The notes: a model not told the origin generated them from the sequence alone. DNA of 64,000 nucleotides from Actinoplanes philippinensis (GCF_900113015.1 NZ_FONV01000003.1:372001-436000), one strand, 5' to 3'; counted from the first letter of the stretch, positions 8,684-17,482 are shown. Made by a program: numbers and translations.

Positions 8684-9241
8684 ATGCTGGTCGTGTTCGC
8701 ACACAGCACCACCGGTTCCACGGTCGCCACGATGCACCGCGGCGACGGTGTGGTGCTCCAGCTGCCCGGCTACGACCGGAAGTACCGGGTGCCCCACGAT
8801 CTGGCGCACTACGCCACCGAGCGGACCTTCGAGATGTCCGGCGGGGTGTTCGGCTCGATCGCGGCGGGCGCCGTCTTCAGCAACATGCGGGTGCTCGGCG
8901 GGCGGCCGCGCCACGACGCGGCGGCCCGCAGCAAACGGGTGCTGGACGGCTGCAAGCAGAGCCTGGGGCTGGCCGAGCTACTGGCCGGGATGGTGCACCA
9001 CGCCGTCGAGACGGGCATCCCGGAGCAGGCGCCGGCGCTGGTCCGCCGGGCGTGGGGCGCGCTGGAGACCGGCGAGCCGCCCTGGCCGGACGCGCGGATC
9101 GCCGAGGCCGCACAGCTGCTGACCGAGCTGGCCGCCGACTTCGAGGCGGCCGGCACGGTGCGGGTGACCTGGCCGGATCACCTGGTCCCGGCCACCCCCA
9201 CGCCGAGAGGCGTCCGGCGTGGCCGCCGGGGCCGCACCTGA
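8684..9241 (+). CDS. hypothetical protein
   Basis: 185 residues from ATG 8684, which has AGGA seven bases upstream; a GTG two codons earlier (8678) is an alternative. I do not recognise a family. It starts with a short hydrophobic strand (MLVVFAHSTTGSTVATMHRG), has a mixed central part and a helical C-terminal half ending in a basic tail (GVRRGRRGRT). There is no signal peptide or membrane helix. The third-position GC and codon pattern look like those of real neighbouring genes. It is followed closely by the SRPBCC gene on the same strand. Confidence 0.6.
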   Translation: MLVVFAHSTTGSTVATMHRGDGVVLQLPGYDRKYRVPHDLAHYATERTFEMSGGVFGSIAAGAVFSNMRVLGGRPRHDAAARSKRVLDGCKQSLGLAELLAGMVHHAVETGIPEQAPALVRRAWGALETGEPPWPDARIAEAAQLLTELAADFEAAGTVRVTWPDHLVPATPTPRGVRRGRRGRT

Positions 9242-9329
9242 ATCCCCGGCCGGCCCCGGCGCCGTCCCGGGGCGTGTCCGACAGCTCCGAGAACCAGCCG
9301 GAGCCGGGATTTTCTGCGACGATGCCGGA

Positions 9330-9725
9330 GTGACTTCGGCATCGCGCTACCTCAGCGAGCACATCGACGTTCCGGCCGGTGACGTGTACGCGTTCGCCGC
9401 CGACCCGGCGAACCTGCCCGCCTGGGCGCCCGGCCTGGCCACGTCGGTGACGCGGGAGGACGGCGGCTGGCGGATCGGTGACGACGGCGCCGAGCTGGTC
9501 TTCACCCCGCACAACGAGCTGGGCGTGCTCGACCACTGGGTGCGACCGCCGGACGGCGGCGAGGTCTACGCGCCGATGCGGGTCATCCCGGACGGCGACG
9601 GCGCCGAGATCATGTTCACGCTGCGGCGGCAGCCGGGGATGAGCGACGAGGACTTCGAGCAGGACGCCGAGGCGGTCCAGGCCGATCTGACCCGGCTCAA
9701 AGAGGTGCTGGAGTCGGCCCGCTGA
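9330..9725 (+). CDS. SRPBCC-fold (START/polyketide cyclase-like) protein
   Basis: 131 residues from GTG 9330. The opening SRYLSEHIDVPAGDVYAFAADPANLPAWAPGLATSV is the standard SRPBCC pattern (strand, 'VPAxxVYxFxxDPxNLPxW'), and the long C-terminal helix (DEDFEQDAEAVQADLTRLKEVLES) closes the hydrophobic cavity. Members bind lipids or other small hydrophobic molecules; a ligand cannot be predicted. No strong ribosome binding site is visible, so the exact start is uncertain; an upstream in-frame start at 9219 would add a low-complexity leader without family similarity. Confidence 0.78.
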   Translation: MTSASRYLSEHIDVPAGDVYAFAADPANLPAWAPGLATSVTREDGGWRIGDDGAELVFTPHNELGVLDHWVRPPDGGEVYAPMRVIPDGDGAEIMFTLRRQPGMSDEDFEQDAEAVQADLTRLKEVLESAR

Positions 9726-9998
9726 CATCAGGCCACGCGGGTCCACGGCCGGGCCGCGGCGCTGTCCTGAGCGCGTCCGGCACCGGCCTCGTCCACATCG
9801 GTGGGCACGCCGTATAACAGTCGGCCAACGACTGCTTTCGATCACCACCTCCGCATGGAAAAGTGCAGGGCAACCCCCGTCTGCGGCGGAAGGGCCGAAT
9901 TCGCCCCGAGGTCTCCTTCCGTACGCCTGTCCTCCACCCGGCACTCCCATGATCCACCAGCGCGCACCGGTCGCCGGTGCCGCAGAAGGAGGAACACA

Positions 9999-11123
9999 GT
10001 GCGCACCACCCTTGCCCGATCCACGGTCGCCACCCTCGCGGCCGCCGCGATAGTCGCCTTCGCCGGCGCGTGTTCGCCCCCGGAGAAGAAGTCCGAGGCG
10101 GCCACGAGCAAGGCCGGGACCGCCACCAGCGCCGCCGACCTGGGCGGCCTGGACGCCCTGATCGCCGAGGCCAAGAAGGAGGGGCAGCTCAACGTCATCG
10201 CGCTGCCACCGGACTGGGCCAACTACGGCGAGATCATCAAGGCCTTCGGCGCCAAGTACGGCATCAAGGTCAACTCGGCCCAGCCGGACGGCTCCAGCCA
10301 GGACGAGATCAACGCCGCCACCCAGCTCAAGGGCCAGGACACCGCGCCCGACGTGTTCGACCTGGGCGTCTCGGTGGCGACCGCGAACACCGCGCTGTTC
10401 GCGCCGTACAAGGTGGAGAAGTTCGCCGAGATCCCGGACACCCTCAAGGACGCGAACGGCACCTGGGTCAACGACTACGGCGGCTACATGTCGATCGGCT
10501 ACGACAGCGCCAAGGTGCCCGCCCCGACCAGCGTCGCCGACCTGCTGAAGGCCGACTACAAGGGCAAGGTCGCGCTCAACGGCGACCCGACCCAGGCCGG
10601 CGCGGCGTTCGGTGGCGTGCAGATGGCGTCGCTGGCCAACGGCGGCACCGTCGACGACATCACCAAGGGCGTCGAGTTCTTCGGCAACCTGAAGAAGGCC
10701 GGCAACTTCCTGCCCGTCGACCCGACCTCGGCCACCATCGAGTCCGGTCAGACCCCGGTGGTCTTCGACTGGGACTACCTGAACGCCGCCCAGTCGAAGA
10801 AGCTGGCCACGTGGAAGGTGTTCGTGCCGTCCGGGGCCGTGCTCGGCTCGTACTACGTGCAGGCCGTGAACAAGGACGCCCCGCACCCGGCCGCCGCCCG
10901 CCTCTGGCAGGAGTTCCTCTACTCCGACGAGGGCCAGAACCTGTGGCTCAAGGGTGGCGCCCGCCCGGTCCGCGCCGACGCCATGCAGAAGGCCGGCACC
11001 ATCGACGCGACCGCGTTCGCCGCGCTGCCGGCCGTCGAGGGCACCGCCGTCATCCCGACCGAGGCGCAGAGCGCCAAGGCCAAGGAGTACCTGACCGCGA
11101 ACTGGGCCAAGGCCATTGGCTGA
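9999..11123 (+). CDS. ABC transporter substrate-binding lipoprotein (polyamine/Fe3+ type)
   Basis: 374 residues. A lipoprotein signal peptide is followed by the lipobox FAGAC at about 19-23. The mature protein is a family-1-like periplasmic-binding fold beginning LDALIAEAKKEGQLNVIALPPDWANYGEIIKAF. GTG 9999 is fixed by an excellent ribosome binding site, AAGGAGGA, at 9986-9993. The gene heads a four-gene unit (binding protein, two permeases, ATPase) with overlaps at each junction. The arrangement fits spermidine/putrescine, thiamine, 2-aminoethylphosphonate or ferric-ion uptake. The sequence alone does not decide which. The 273 bp upstream hold no gene and no clear operator. Confidence 0.9.
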   Translation: MRTTLARSTVATLAAAAIVAFAGACSPPEKKSEAATSKAGTATSAADLGGLDALIAEAKKEGQLNVIALPPDWANYGEIIKAFGAKYGIKVNSAQPDGSSQDEINAATQLKGQDTAPDVFDLGVSVATANTALFAPYKVEKFAEIPDTLKDANGTWVNDYGGYMSIGYDSAKVPAPTSVADLLKADYKGKVALNGDPTQAGAAFGGVQMASLANGGTVDDITKGVEFFGNLKKAGNFLPVDPTSATIESGQTPVVFDWDYLNAAQSKKLATWKVFVPSGAVLGSYYVQAVNKDAPHPAAARLWQEFLYSDEGQNLWLKGGARPVRADAMQKAGTIDATAFAALPAVEGTAVIPTEAQSAKAKEYLTANWAKAIG

Positions 11124-12012
11124 GATCGCCGCGGACGCTCCGCAGCGCGTGGCGCCACGGCCACGCCTGCGGGGCGCCGCCCTGCTCGGCACGGTCCCGT
11201 TCTTCGCCTTCGTGACGATCTTCCTGGTCATCCCCACGCTGACCGTGGTGATCGGCGCGTTCACCGGCGACGGCGGCCGCGGTTTCACACTGGCCAACGT
11301 CCGTGCCCTCACCGACGACTACATCCTCGACGCGTTCGGCCGCAGCATCACGCTCTCCGCGTCCAGTGCGCTGATCGGCGCGGTGCTCGGGGCGCTGCTG
11401 GCGTACGCGCTGGTCACCGCGAAACCGGACGGGCTGCTGCGCCGGCTGGTCACCGCGGCCGCCGGGGTGCTGGCCCAGTTCGGCGGGGTCACGCTCGCCT
11501 TCGCGTTCCTGGCGACGATCGGGTTGTCCGGCTTCGTGACGCTGTGGCTGCAGGAGCACGGGCTCGACCCGTACGCGAACGGGGTCTGGCTCTTCGAGCT
11601 GCCCGGGCTGACGCTGGTCTACACGTACTTCCAGATCCCCCTCATGGTGATCGTCTTCCTGCCCGCGCTGGACGGCATCCGCCCGCAGTGGCGCGAGGCG
11701 CACGTCAGCCTCGGCGGCAACACCTGGCAGTACTGGACCCGGGTGGCCGGCCCCCTGCTCGCCCCCGCGTTCCTCGGTTCGACGCTGCTGCTGTTCGCCA
11801 ACGCCTTCTCCGCGTACGCGACCGCCGCCGCCCTGGTCAGCCAGGGCGGCCCGATCGTCCCGCTGCAGATCCGCGGCGCCCTGACCAGCGAGGTCGTGCT
11901 CGGCCAGGCCAACCTGGGCAAGGCCATGGCGCTCGGCATGGTGGTCGTGGTGGCCGTGGTGATGGCCCTCTACTCGCTGCTGCAGAAGAGGACCGCCAAA
12001 TGGCTCGGGTGA
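11116..12012 (+). CDS. ABC transporter permease (PotB-like)
   Basis: 298 residues with six predicted membrane helices, the first at about 23-43. The cytoplasmic EAA-type loop that docks the ATPase is visible as QWREAHVSLGGNTWQYWTRVAGPLL. The TTG start at 11116 overlaps the end of the binding-protein gene by 8 bp, pointing to translational coupling. It probably heterodimerises with the next permease. The transported substrate is unknown, as for the binding protein. Confidence 0.9.
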   Translation: MAEIAADAPQRVAPRPRLRGAALLGTVPFFAFVTIFLVIPTLTVVIGAFTGDGGRGFTLANVRALTDDYILDAFGRSITLSASSALIGAVLGALLAYALVTAKPDGLLRRLVTAAAGVLAQFGGVTLAFAFLATIGLSGFVTLWLQEHGLDPYANGVWLFELPGLTLVYTYFQIPLMVIVFLPALDGIRPQWREAHVSLGGNTWQYWTRVAGPLLAPAFLGSTLLLFANAFSAYATAAALVSQGGPIVPLQIRGALTSEVVLGQANLGKAMALGMVVVVAVVMALYSLLQKRTAKWLG

Positions 12013-12767
12013 TCTTCCGCTGGACCGTCCTGTCGGTGATGGGCGTGTTCTTCCTGCTGCCGCTGGTCGCCATGGTCGAGTTCAGCACCCGCGACCCGAA
12101 GACCTGGCCGCTGCTGCTGGACTGGCCGCGGCTCAGCTCGGAGTACCCGGCCCTGACCGAGGGCATCGTGGCCTCGCTGGCCCAGGCGGCGCTCACCTCG
12201 CTGCTGATGCTGGCGCTGCTGGTGCCGACCGCGGTCTGGGTCCGGCTGCGGCTGCCCCGGCTGCGGCGGCTCGTCGAGTTCCTCTGCCTGCTGCCGCTGA
12301 CCATCCCGGCGATCGTGCTGGTGGTCGGCCTGGCCCCGGTGTACGCCTGGGTCAACTACCTCATCGGCGGCTCGTCGCTGACGCTGGTGTTCGCCTACAC
12401 GATCCTGGTGCTGCCGTACGCGTACCGCGCGATCGACGCCGGCCTGTCCGCGATCGACGTGAAGACCCTCGCCGAGGCCGCCCGCAGTCTGGGGGCCGGC
12501 TGGTTCACCGTGATCGTGCGGGTGGTGCTGCCGAACATCCGCTCGGCGGTGCTGTCCGCCGCGTTCCTGACCGTGGCGCTGGTGCTCGGCGAGTTCACCA
12601 TCGCGTCGCTGCTGCACCGCACCAACCTGCAGGTCGCCATCGAGTTCCTGGGCAAGAGCAGCGCCGGGGTGTCGGTGGCGGTGTCGCTGGCCGCGCTCCT
12701 GCTCGCCTTCGTGCTCCTGCTCGTGCTCTCCCTGGCGGGCAACTCCCGGAAAGGAAAGGCGTCATGA
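12000..12767 (+). CDS. ABC transporter permease (PotC-like)
   Basis: 255 residues from ATG 12000, overlapping the preceding permease by 13 bp. It has six predicted membrane helices. The EAA loop reads VKTLAEAARSLGAGWFTVIVRVVLPNIR, a good match to the consensus EAAxxxGA...P. It ends with ATGA shared with the ATPase gene. Together with its neighbour it forms the membrane channel of the importer. Confidence 0.91.
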   Translation: MARVIFRWTVLSVMGVFFLLPLVAMVEFSTRDPKTWPLLLDWPRLSSEYPALTEGIVASLAQAALTSLLMLALLVPTAVWVRLRLPRLRRLVEFLCLLPLTIPAIVLVVGLAPVYAWVNYLIGGSSLTLVFAYTILVLPYAYRAIDAGLSAIDVKTLAEAARSLGAGWFTVIVRVVLPNIRSAVLSAAFLTVALVLGEFTIASLLHRTNLQVAIEFLGKSSAGVSVAVSLAALLLAFVLLLVLSLAGNSRKGKAS

Positions 12768-13777
12768 CCGGCGTCGCCGTACATCTCGACGGGCTGCGCC
12801 GCACGTTCGGCAGCGTGCACGCCCTCGACGACCTGGACCTGTCGATCGAGCCGGGCGAGCTGATCGCGCTGCTCGGGCCGTCCGGCTGCGGCAAGACCAC
12901 CGCGCTGCGGATCCTGGCCGGGCTGGAGGAGGCCACCGCGGGCCGGGTCCTGGTCGGTGGCAAGGACATCACCCGGGTGCCGGCCAACCGTCGCGGCATG
13001 GGCATGGTGTTCCAGGCGTACAGCCTCTTCCCGCACCTCGACGCGCTGCAGAACGTCGAGTTCGGCCTGCGCCTGCGCCGCGGTGCGGTGACGAGGGCCA
13101 CCGAGATGCTGGACCTGGTGGGCCTGGCCGATTTCGCGAAACGGTACCCGCACCAGCTCTCCGGGGGCCAGCAGCAGCGGGTCGCCCTGGCCCGCGCGCT
13201 CGCGATCGAGCCGCAGGTGCTGCTGCTCGACGAGCCGCTGTCGGCGCTGGACGCCAAGGTCCGGGTGCAGTTGCGCGACGAGATCCGGCGGATCCAGACC
13301 GAGGTCGGCACCACCACCCTCTTCGTCACCCACGACCAGGAGGAGGCGCTCGCGATCGCCGACCGGGTCGGGGTGATGCGGGCCGGGCGGCTGGAGCAGC
13401 TGGCCACCCCGTCGGAGGTGTACCTGCGGCCGGCGACCGCGTTCGTCGCCGATTTCGTCGGGACCAGCAACCGGCTGCCGGGAACGGTGTCCGGCGATGT
13501 GGTCGAGGTGCTCGGCAACCGGCTGCCGTTGGTGAGCCCGCACTCCGGCGGCGCGGTGACCGCGCTGGTCCGGCCCGAGACGGTCGAGGTGACGCCCGAC
13601 CCGGAGTCTGCCGCGAAGGTGCTGACCAGCAGTTTCCTCGGCCCGACGAGCCGGGTCACGGTGGCCGTCGGGGACCACCTGGTGATCGCCCAGGTGCCGA
13701 GCGGACGGCTGGCGGAACTCACCCCGGGGACCGGGGTCCGGGTAACGATCCAGCCGATGGCGGTCGCTCTGGAATAG
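12764..13777 (+). CDS. ABC transporter ATP-binding protein (PotA-like)
   Basis: 337 residues. Walker A LLGPSGCGKTTALR, signature LSGGQQQRVALARAL, Walker B VLLLDEPLSALD and the switch histidine in FVTHDQEEAL are all intact. A C-terminal TOBE-type domain (about 240-337) is typical of polyamine, ferric-ion and sugar importers. The start overlaps the permease stop (ATGA). It powers uptake for the binding protein encoded three genes upstream. Confidence 0.93.
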   Translation: MTGVAVHLDGLRRTFGSVHALDDLDLSIEPGELIALLGPSGCGKTTALRILAGLEEATAGRVLVGGKDITRVPANRRGMGMVFQAYSLFPHLDALQNVEFGLRLRRGAVTRATEMLDLVGLADFAKRYPHQLSGGQQQRVALARALAIEPQVLLLDEPLSALDAKVRVQLRDEIRRIQTEVGTTTLFVTHDQEEALAIADRVGVMRAGRLEQLATPSEVYLRPATAFVADFVGTSNRLPGTVSGDVVEVLGNRLPLVSPHSGGAVTALVRPETVEVTPDPESAAKVLTSSFLGPTSRVTVAVGDHLVIAQVPSGRLAELTPGTGVRVTIQPMAVALE

Positions 13778-13785
13778 ACGCCGAT

Positions 13786-13799
13786 TAACGCAGGCGTTA
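13786..13799. promoter_or_regulatory. TAACGC-AG-GCGTTA palindrome
   Basis: Perfect 6-bp arms with a 2-base spacer, between the ABC ATPase stop and the cellulase gene, 11 bp upstream of the CebR-like box. It could be a second operator or part of the cellulase promoter region. No regulator in the window can be linked to it. Confidence 0.4.
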
Positions 13800-13810
13800 C
13801 AGTCGGGGTT

Positions 13811-13828
13811 CCTGGGAGCGCTCCCAGG
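13811..13828. promoter_or_regulatory. CebR/CelR-type operator upstream of the cellulase
   Basis: CCTGGGAGCGCTCCCAGG is a perfect 18-bp palindrome that contains TGGGAGCGCTCCCA (13813-13826), the well-known operator of the LacI-family cello-oligosaccharide repressors CebR (Streptomyces) and CelR (Thermobifida). It lies 61 bp before the start of a GH5 cellulase gene, so repression that is relieved by cellobiose is the expected control. The repressor gene itself is not in the window. Confidence 0.92.
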
Positions 13829-13889
13829 GCGGGTTCCCCCACTGCCGGCCCCCACGGCAGCCCGCACCCATCCCCGAGGTGATGCTTTC

Positions 13890-15242
13890 GTGAAACGCCG
13901 GACAGCAACGGTCCTGACCACGGTACTCGCCGTGGCCGCGGCATCGACCGCCGCCTTCTTCGCGCTCCCCGCCAGCGCGGAGACGGCGGCGTTCGCCGTG
14001 CAGAGCACGTGGAACAACGGCTACCAGGCCCAGGTCACCGTCAACAACAACACGTCGTCGCCGATCTCCACGTGGAAGGTCGAGCTGACCTTCCCGGCCG
14101 GCACGACGGTGAGCCAGTCGTGGAACGCGACGCAGGCCGGCAGCGGCAGCACCTGGACGTTCACGCCGGCCGGCTGGAACGCGACGATCGCGGCCGGGGC
14201 CTCCACCAGCTTCGGCCTCATCGTCAACGGGACCGGCCGCCCGACGGGTTGCCTGGTCAACGGGCAGGCATGCACCGGAACGACGAACCCGTCGCCCTCC
14301 GTTTCCACTCCCCCGGCAGGCGGCGGCACACCGGTCCAGGTGAACGGGCAGCTGCGCGTCTGCGGCACCAAGCTCTGCAACGAGAGCGGCCAGGCGGTCC
14401 AGCTCAAGGGCATGAGCACACACGGCCTGCAGTGGTTCCCGAACTGCTACACCGACGCCTCGCTCGACGTGCTCGCCAAGGAGTGGAGCGCGGACCTGCT
14501 GCGGATCTCGATGTACGTGCAGGAGCAGGGTTACGAGACCGACCCGGCCGGGTTCACCAACCGGGTGAACAACCTGGTCGAGGAGGCCACCGAGCGCGGG
14601 ATGTACGCGCTGATCGACTTCCACATCCTCACGCCGGGCGATCCCGCGTACAACCTGGAGCGGGCCAAGACCTTCTTCGCCCAGGTGTCGGCCCGGCACG
14701 CGAACAAGAAGAACGTCATCTACGAGATCGCCAACGAGCCGAACGGCGTGAGCTGGGCGCAGATCAAGAACTACGCCGACCAGGTCATCCCGGTGATCCG
14801 GGGGAACGACCCGGACGGCGTCGTGATCGTCGGCACCCGCGGCTGGTCGTCGCTGGGCGTCTCGGAGGGCTCGAACTCCTCGGAGATCGTGAACAACCCG
14901 GTCAGCGCCTCCAACGTGATGTACGCCTTCCACTACTACGCGGCCTCGCACAAGGACAACTACCGCGCCGAGGTGGAGCGGGCCGCGGCTTCGCTGCCGC
15001 TGTTCGTGACCGAGTTCGGCACGGTGACCTACACCGGCGACGGCGCTGTCGACGTGGCCGGCAGCAACGCCTGGTTCGACCTGCTCGACCGGCTCAAGAT
15101 CGGGTATGCCAACTGGACGTACTCGGACGCGAGCGAGGGCAGCGCCGCCTTCAAGCCGGGCACCTGCAACGCCGGGAGCTTCTCCGGCACCGGCTCGCTC
15201 ACCGAGTCCGGCGCTCTGGTGCGCAACCGCATCCGCGCCTGA
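13890..15242 (+). CDS. secreted GH5 cellulase with N-terminal CBM2
   Basis: 450 residues. A signal peptide ends near ALPASA-E (about residue 30). CBM2 cellulose-binding domain follows at about 33-130 (TWNNGYQAQVTVNNNTSSPISTW; C121 and C128 near its end), then a Pro/Ser/Thr linker, then a GH5 catalytic domain at about 150-450. The acid/base is Glu283 in YEIANEPNG and the nucleophile Glu375 in LFVTEFGT. It would cleave internal beta-1,4-glucosidic bonds of cellulose outside the cell. The putative CebR operator upstream supports a cellulose role. A strong terminator follows. GTG start with GAGGTGA upstream. Confidence 0.94.
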   Translation: MKRRTATVLTTVLAVAAASTAAFFALPASAETAAFAVQSTWNNGYQAQVTVNNNTSSPISTWKVELTFPAGTTVSQSWNATQAGSGSTWTFTPAGWNATIAAGASTSFGLIVNGTGRPTGCLVNGQACTGTTNPSPSVSTPPAGGGTPVQVNGQLRVCGTKLCNESGQAVQLKGMSTHGLQWFPNCYTDASLDVLAKEWSADLLRISMYVQEQGYETDPAGFTNRVNNLVEEATERGMYALIDFHILTPGDPAYNLERAKTFFAQVSARHANKKNVIYEIANEPNGVSWAQIKNYADQVIPVIRGNDPDGVVIVGTRGWSSLGVSEGSNSSEIVNNPVSASNVMYAFHYYAASHKDNYRAEVERAAASLPLFVTEFGTVTYTGDGAVDVAGSNAWFDLLDRLKIGYANWTYSDASEGSAAFKPGTCNAGSFSGTGSLTESGALVRNRIRA

Positions 15243-15253
15243 CCCCGCGAACT

Positions 15254-15293
15254 CCGCCGGGCCCGCCTCCCTTCCACCGGGCGGGCCCGGCGG
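15254..15293 (+). terminator. hairpin terminator after the cellulase
   Basis: Perfect 14-bp arms CCGCCGGGCCCGCC (15254-15267) and 15280-15293 with a 12-base loop, followed by TCTATTT. It begins 12 bp after the cellulase stop codon. Confidence 0.82.
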
Positions 15294-15312
15294 TCTATTT
15301 CAAAACAGCACA

Positions 15313-15322
15313 CTTATATAAG
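15313..15322. promoter_or_regulatory. CTTATATAAG palindrome, candidate ArsR-family operator
   Basis: A 10-bp perfect palindrome in a short AT-rich patch, flanked by AGC and GCT, 24 bp before the start of the ArsR-type regulator. The position would overlap the core promoter, as expected for autorepression by ArsR proteins. Confidence 0.5.
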
Positions 15323-15345
15323 CTGCTTCTGATAGGGTTCCGCTC

Positions 15346-15714
15346 GTGCATGCGTTCGACGTACTCGGTGATCCGGTCCGGCGCCGGATCCTCGAGCTGC
15401 TCGCCGAGGGCGAGCAGACCTCCGGCGCCGTCACCGCGGTCATCCGCGCGGAGTTCGGCATCACCCAGCCGGCCGTGTCCCAGCACCTGCGCGTGCTGCG
15501 TGACAACGGCTTCGCCACCGTGCGGCCCGACGGCGCCCGCCGTCTCTACGCGGTCGACCACACCGCGCTGCGGCAGGTCGACGAGTGGCTGGCGCCCTTC
15601 CGGAGGTTCTGGACGCCGCACCTGTCCGCGATGGCCACCGAGGTGGCCCGCGGCAAACGCCTTCGGCGACTCGGCGAGGGCGTCGGGACCAGCGATGCGA
15701 GGAGCGCACGGTGA
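15346..15714 (+). CDS. ArsR-family transcriptional repressor
   Basis: 122 residues with a winged helix at about 1-90: LGDPVRRRILELLAEGEQTSGAVTAVIRAEFGITQPAVSQHLRVLRDNGF, with the recognition helix QPAVSQHLRVL. It has no metal-binding ELCVCD motif, so it is not an arsenic or metal sensor. It belongs to the class paired with SRPBCC (AHSA1) partners. The stop overlaps the GTG of the SRPBCC gene by 4 bp, so the two are co-translated. The palindrome just upstream suggests autoregulation. Confidence 0.9.
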   Translation: MHAFDVLGDPVRRRILELLAEGEQTSGAVTAVIRAEFGITQPAVSQHLRVLRDNGFATVRPDGARRLYAVDHTALRQVDEWLAPFRRFWTPHLSAMATEVARGKRLRRLGEGVGTSDARSAR

Positions 15715-16346
15715 TCGAGGTCAAAGAGCAGATCAGTGGGGTACGGCGGACCATCGGCACACGGGTGCTGGAGGCCGGTGAGGCCCGGGTGATGACGATC
15801 AGCCAGGTCTACGACACCGGCCAGGACGACCTGTGGGAAGTGGTCACCGACCCGGAGCGGATCCCCCGGTGGTTCCTGCCGATCTCCGGTGACCTGCGGG
15901 TCGGCGGGAGATACCAGTTCCAGGGCAACGCCGGCGGCACGATCACGAAGTGCGAGAAGCCGCACGCGGTCGGCGCCACCTGGGAGTTCGGCGACCAGGT
16001 GAGCTGGGTCGAGGTGCGGCTGACCCCGGAGGGCGACGGGCGGACCCGGTTCACGCTGGAGCACGTGGCGCACGTCGACGACGAGCACTGGGAGCAGTAC
16101 GGTCCGGGAGCCGTCGGGCTGGGCTGGGAGGGCGCGTTCTGGGGCCTGGCCAACCACCTGGACGACCCGGCGGCCACGATCACCCCCGAGGCCGCGACGG
16201 AGTGGGCGATGTCGCCGGACGGCATCACGTTCATGCGGCTCAGCGCCGACGCGTGGACCGAGGCGGACATCGCGTTCGGCACCGATCCCGAGACGGCCCG
16301 GCGGCAGGCGGCGAACACGCTGAAGGCGTACACCGGCCAGGAATGA
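15711..16346 (+). CDS. SRPBCC/AHSA1-domain protein partnered with ArsR regulator
   Basis: 211 residues from GTG 15711. The AHSA1 fold shows as 'VYDTGQDDLWEVVTDPERIPRWFLPISGDLRVGGRYQFQG', then 'WVEVRLTPEGDGRTRFTLEHVAHVDDEHWEQYGPGAVGLGWEGAFWGLA'. A C-terminal extension of about 50 residues follows. ArsR-SRPBCC pairs are widespread in actinobacteria and Bacilli; the ligand is unknown. The start overlaps the ArsR stop (GTGA). Confidence 0.9.
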   Translation: MIEVKEQISGVRRTIGTRVLEAGEARVMTISQVYDTGQDDLWEVVTDPERIPRWFLPISGDLRVGGRYQFQGNAGGTITKCEKPHAVGATWEFGDQVSWVEVRLTPEGDGRTRFTLEHVAHVDDEHWEQYGPGAVGLGWEGAFWGLANHLDDPAATITPEAATEWAMSPDGITFMRLSADAWTEADIAFGTDPETARRQAANTLKAYTGQE

Positions 16347-16363
16347 TCCTCGGGCGATCCGGC

Positions 16364-16393
16364 CGCCGGGCGCCCTTCGCGGGGCGCCCGGCG
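16364..16393. terminator. bidirectional hairpin terminator
   Basis: Perfect 12-bp arms CGCCGGGCGCCC (16364-16375) and 16382-16393 with a 6-base TTCGCG loop, filling the gap between the convergent SRPBCC and siderophore-binding-protein genes. Confidence 0.75.
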
Positions 16394-16398
16394 TCTCG

Positions 16399-17445
16399 TC
16401 AGGCGAGCTTCTTGGACTTGGTGATGGCGGCGGTCAGGGCCTCCAGCAGCGGGGCCGAGCCGGCCCAGGAGTAGATCGGGACGGCCTGCCACGGGAAGAC
16501 CTGGTTGGCCTTGACGGCGGGCAGCGCGCTCCAGCCCGGCTTCGACGCCAGGTCGTTGGGCTGCAGGGTGCCGGTGCGGGCGTCCAGGAAGATGATGTCG
16601 GCGTGGTACTTGTCGGCGTTCTCCCAGCTCAGCGACTCGTAGTAGTCGCCGCCGTCGGTCTTCTCGGGGACGATGATGTCGACGCCGAGCTCCTTGAAAT
16701 ACATCAGGTCGGAGGAGACCTTCGGGTTCGACACGTAGAAGATGTCGGCGGCGCCGGAGCCGGCCAGCACCTTGATGCCACCGCTGGCCTTGGCGGCGGC
16801 GGACAGGTCGGCGGCGGCCTTCTCGAAGCGGGCCTTGTCGGCCACCACCTTCGGCGCGTTCAGGTCGGCGCCCAGCGACTTGGCCAGCTCGGCGTAACGC
16901 TCGATCGGCTTGGTCAGCGGCACCCGGCCGACGGTGATGGTGGCGACCGGCGCGAGCTTGAGGATCTGGTCCTTGCTCTCGTCCGGGATGTACCAGTAGG
17001 CGCCCGGGTCGAACATGTGCGTGATCAGCAGCTCGGGCGCGAGGGCGGCGTACTTCTCCACCGAGAACTCGCCCCACGCGTTGCCGATGATCTGCACCTT
17101 GTTGATGTCCAGCGAGCCGGCCTGCGGCTCGGCGGTGCCGTCGGTCTTCTTGGTCTCGCCGAAGACGCCGGCGATGGAGTCCTGCAGGCCCAGGTCGACG
17201 AGCGCGGCGGCGGTGCCGGTGAACGCGACGACCTTCTTCGGGGTCTTGTCGGCCTTGAGGTCCTTGGGCTGGTCGTCGGTGAACGCCCACGGGCCGGCGG
17301 CGGGGGCCGATGCGGAGCCGGCCGGGGACCCGGTCTCGCCCTTGTCGCCTCCGCAGGCGGCGAGCAGCGCGCCGACACCGGCGGCGCCACCGGCGGCCAG
17401 CAGGCCACGACGGGACAAGGAAAGCTGCGAATACTTCATCTTCAC
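16399..17445 (-). CDS. iron-siderophore ABC transporter substrate-binding lipoprotein
   Basis: 348 residues. The N-terminus combines a twin-arginine-like signal (SRRGLLAAGGAAG) with a lipobox (LLAAC, about residue 31), then a low-complexity spacer and a FecB/PeriBP_2 fold (KKVVAFTGTAAALVDLGLQDSIAGVFGE; 'VQIIGNAWGEFSVEKYAALAPELLITHMFD'). It captures a ferric siderophore outside the membrane and hands it to the FecCD permeases encoded divergently. The DtxR-type box sits between the two units, 38 bp upstream of this start. Confidence 0.9.
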   Translation of the reverse strand: MKMKYSQLSLSRRGLLAAGGAAGVGALLAACGGDKGETGSPAGSASAPAAGPWAFTDDQPKDLKADKTPKKVVAFTGTAAALVDLGLQDSIAGVFGETKKTDGTAEPQAGSLDINKVQIIGNAWGEFSVEKYAALAPELLITHMFDPGAYWYIPDESKDQILKLAPVATITVGRVPLTKPIERYAELAKSLGADLNAPKVVADKARFEKAAADLSAAAKASGGIKVLAGSGAADIFYVSNPKVSSDLMYFKELGVDIIVPEKTDGGDYYESLSWENADKYHADIIFLDARTGTLQPNDLASKPGWSALPAVKANQVFPWQAVPIYSWAGSAPLLEALTAAITKSKKLA

Positions 17446-17482
17446 GTCTTTCTGGGGTACGACCGGCCCTTCGGCCGCGTGC

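Noticed and set aside
9219..9329. N-terminal extension of the SRPBCC gene upstream of GTG 9330
   Set aside because: The extra residues are low-complexity Ala/Gly/Pro and overlap the end of the preceding hypothetical gene; the family similarity begins just after 9330.
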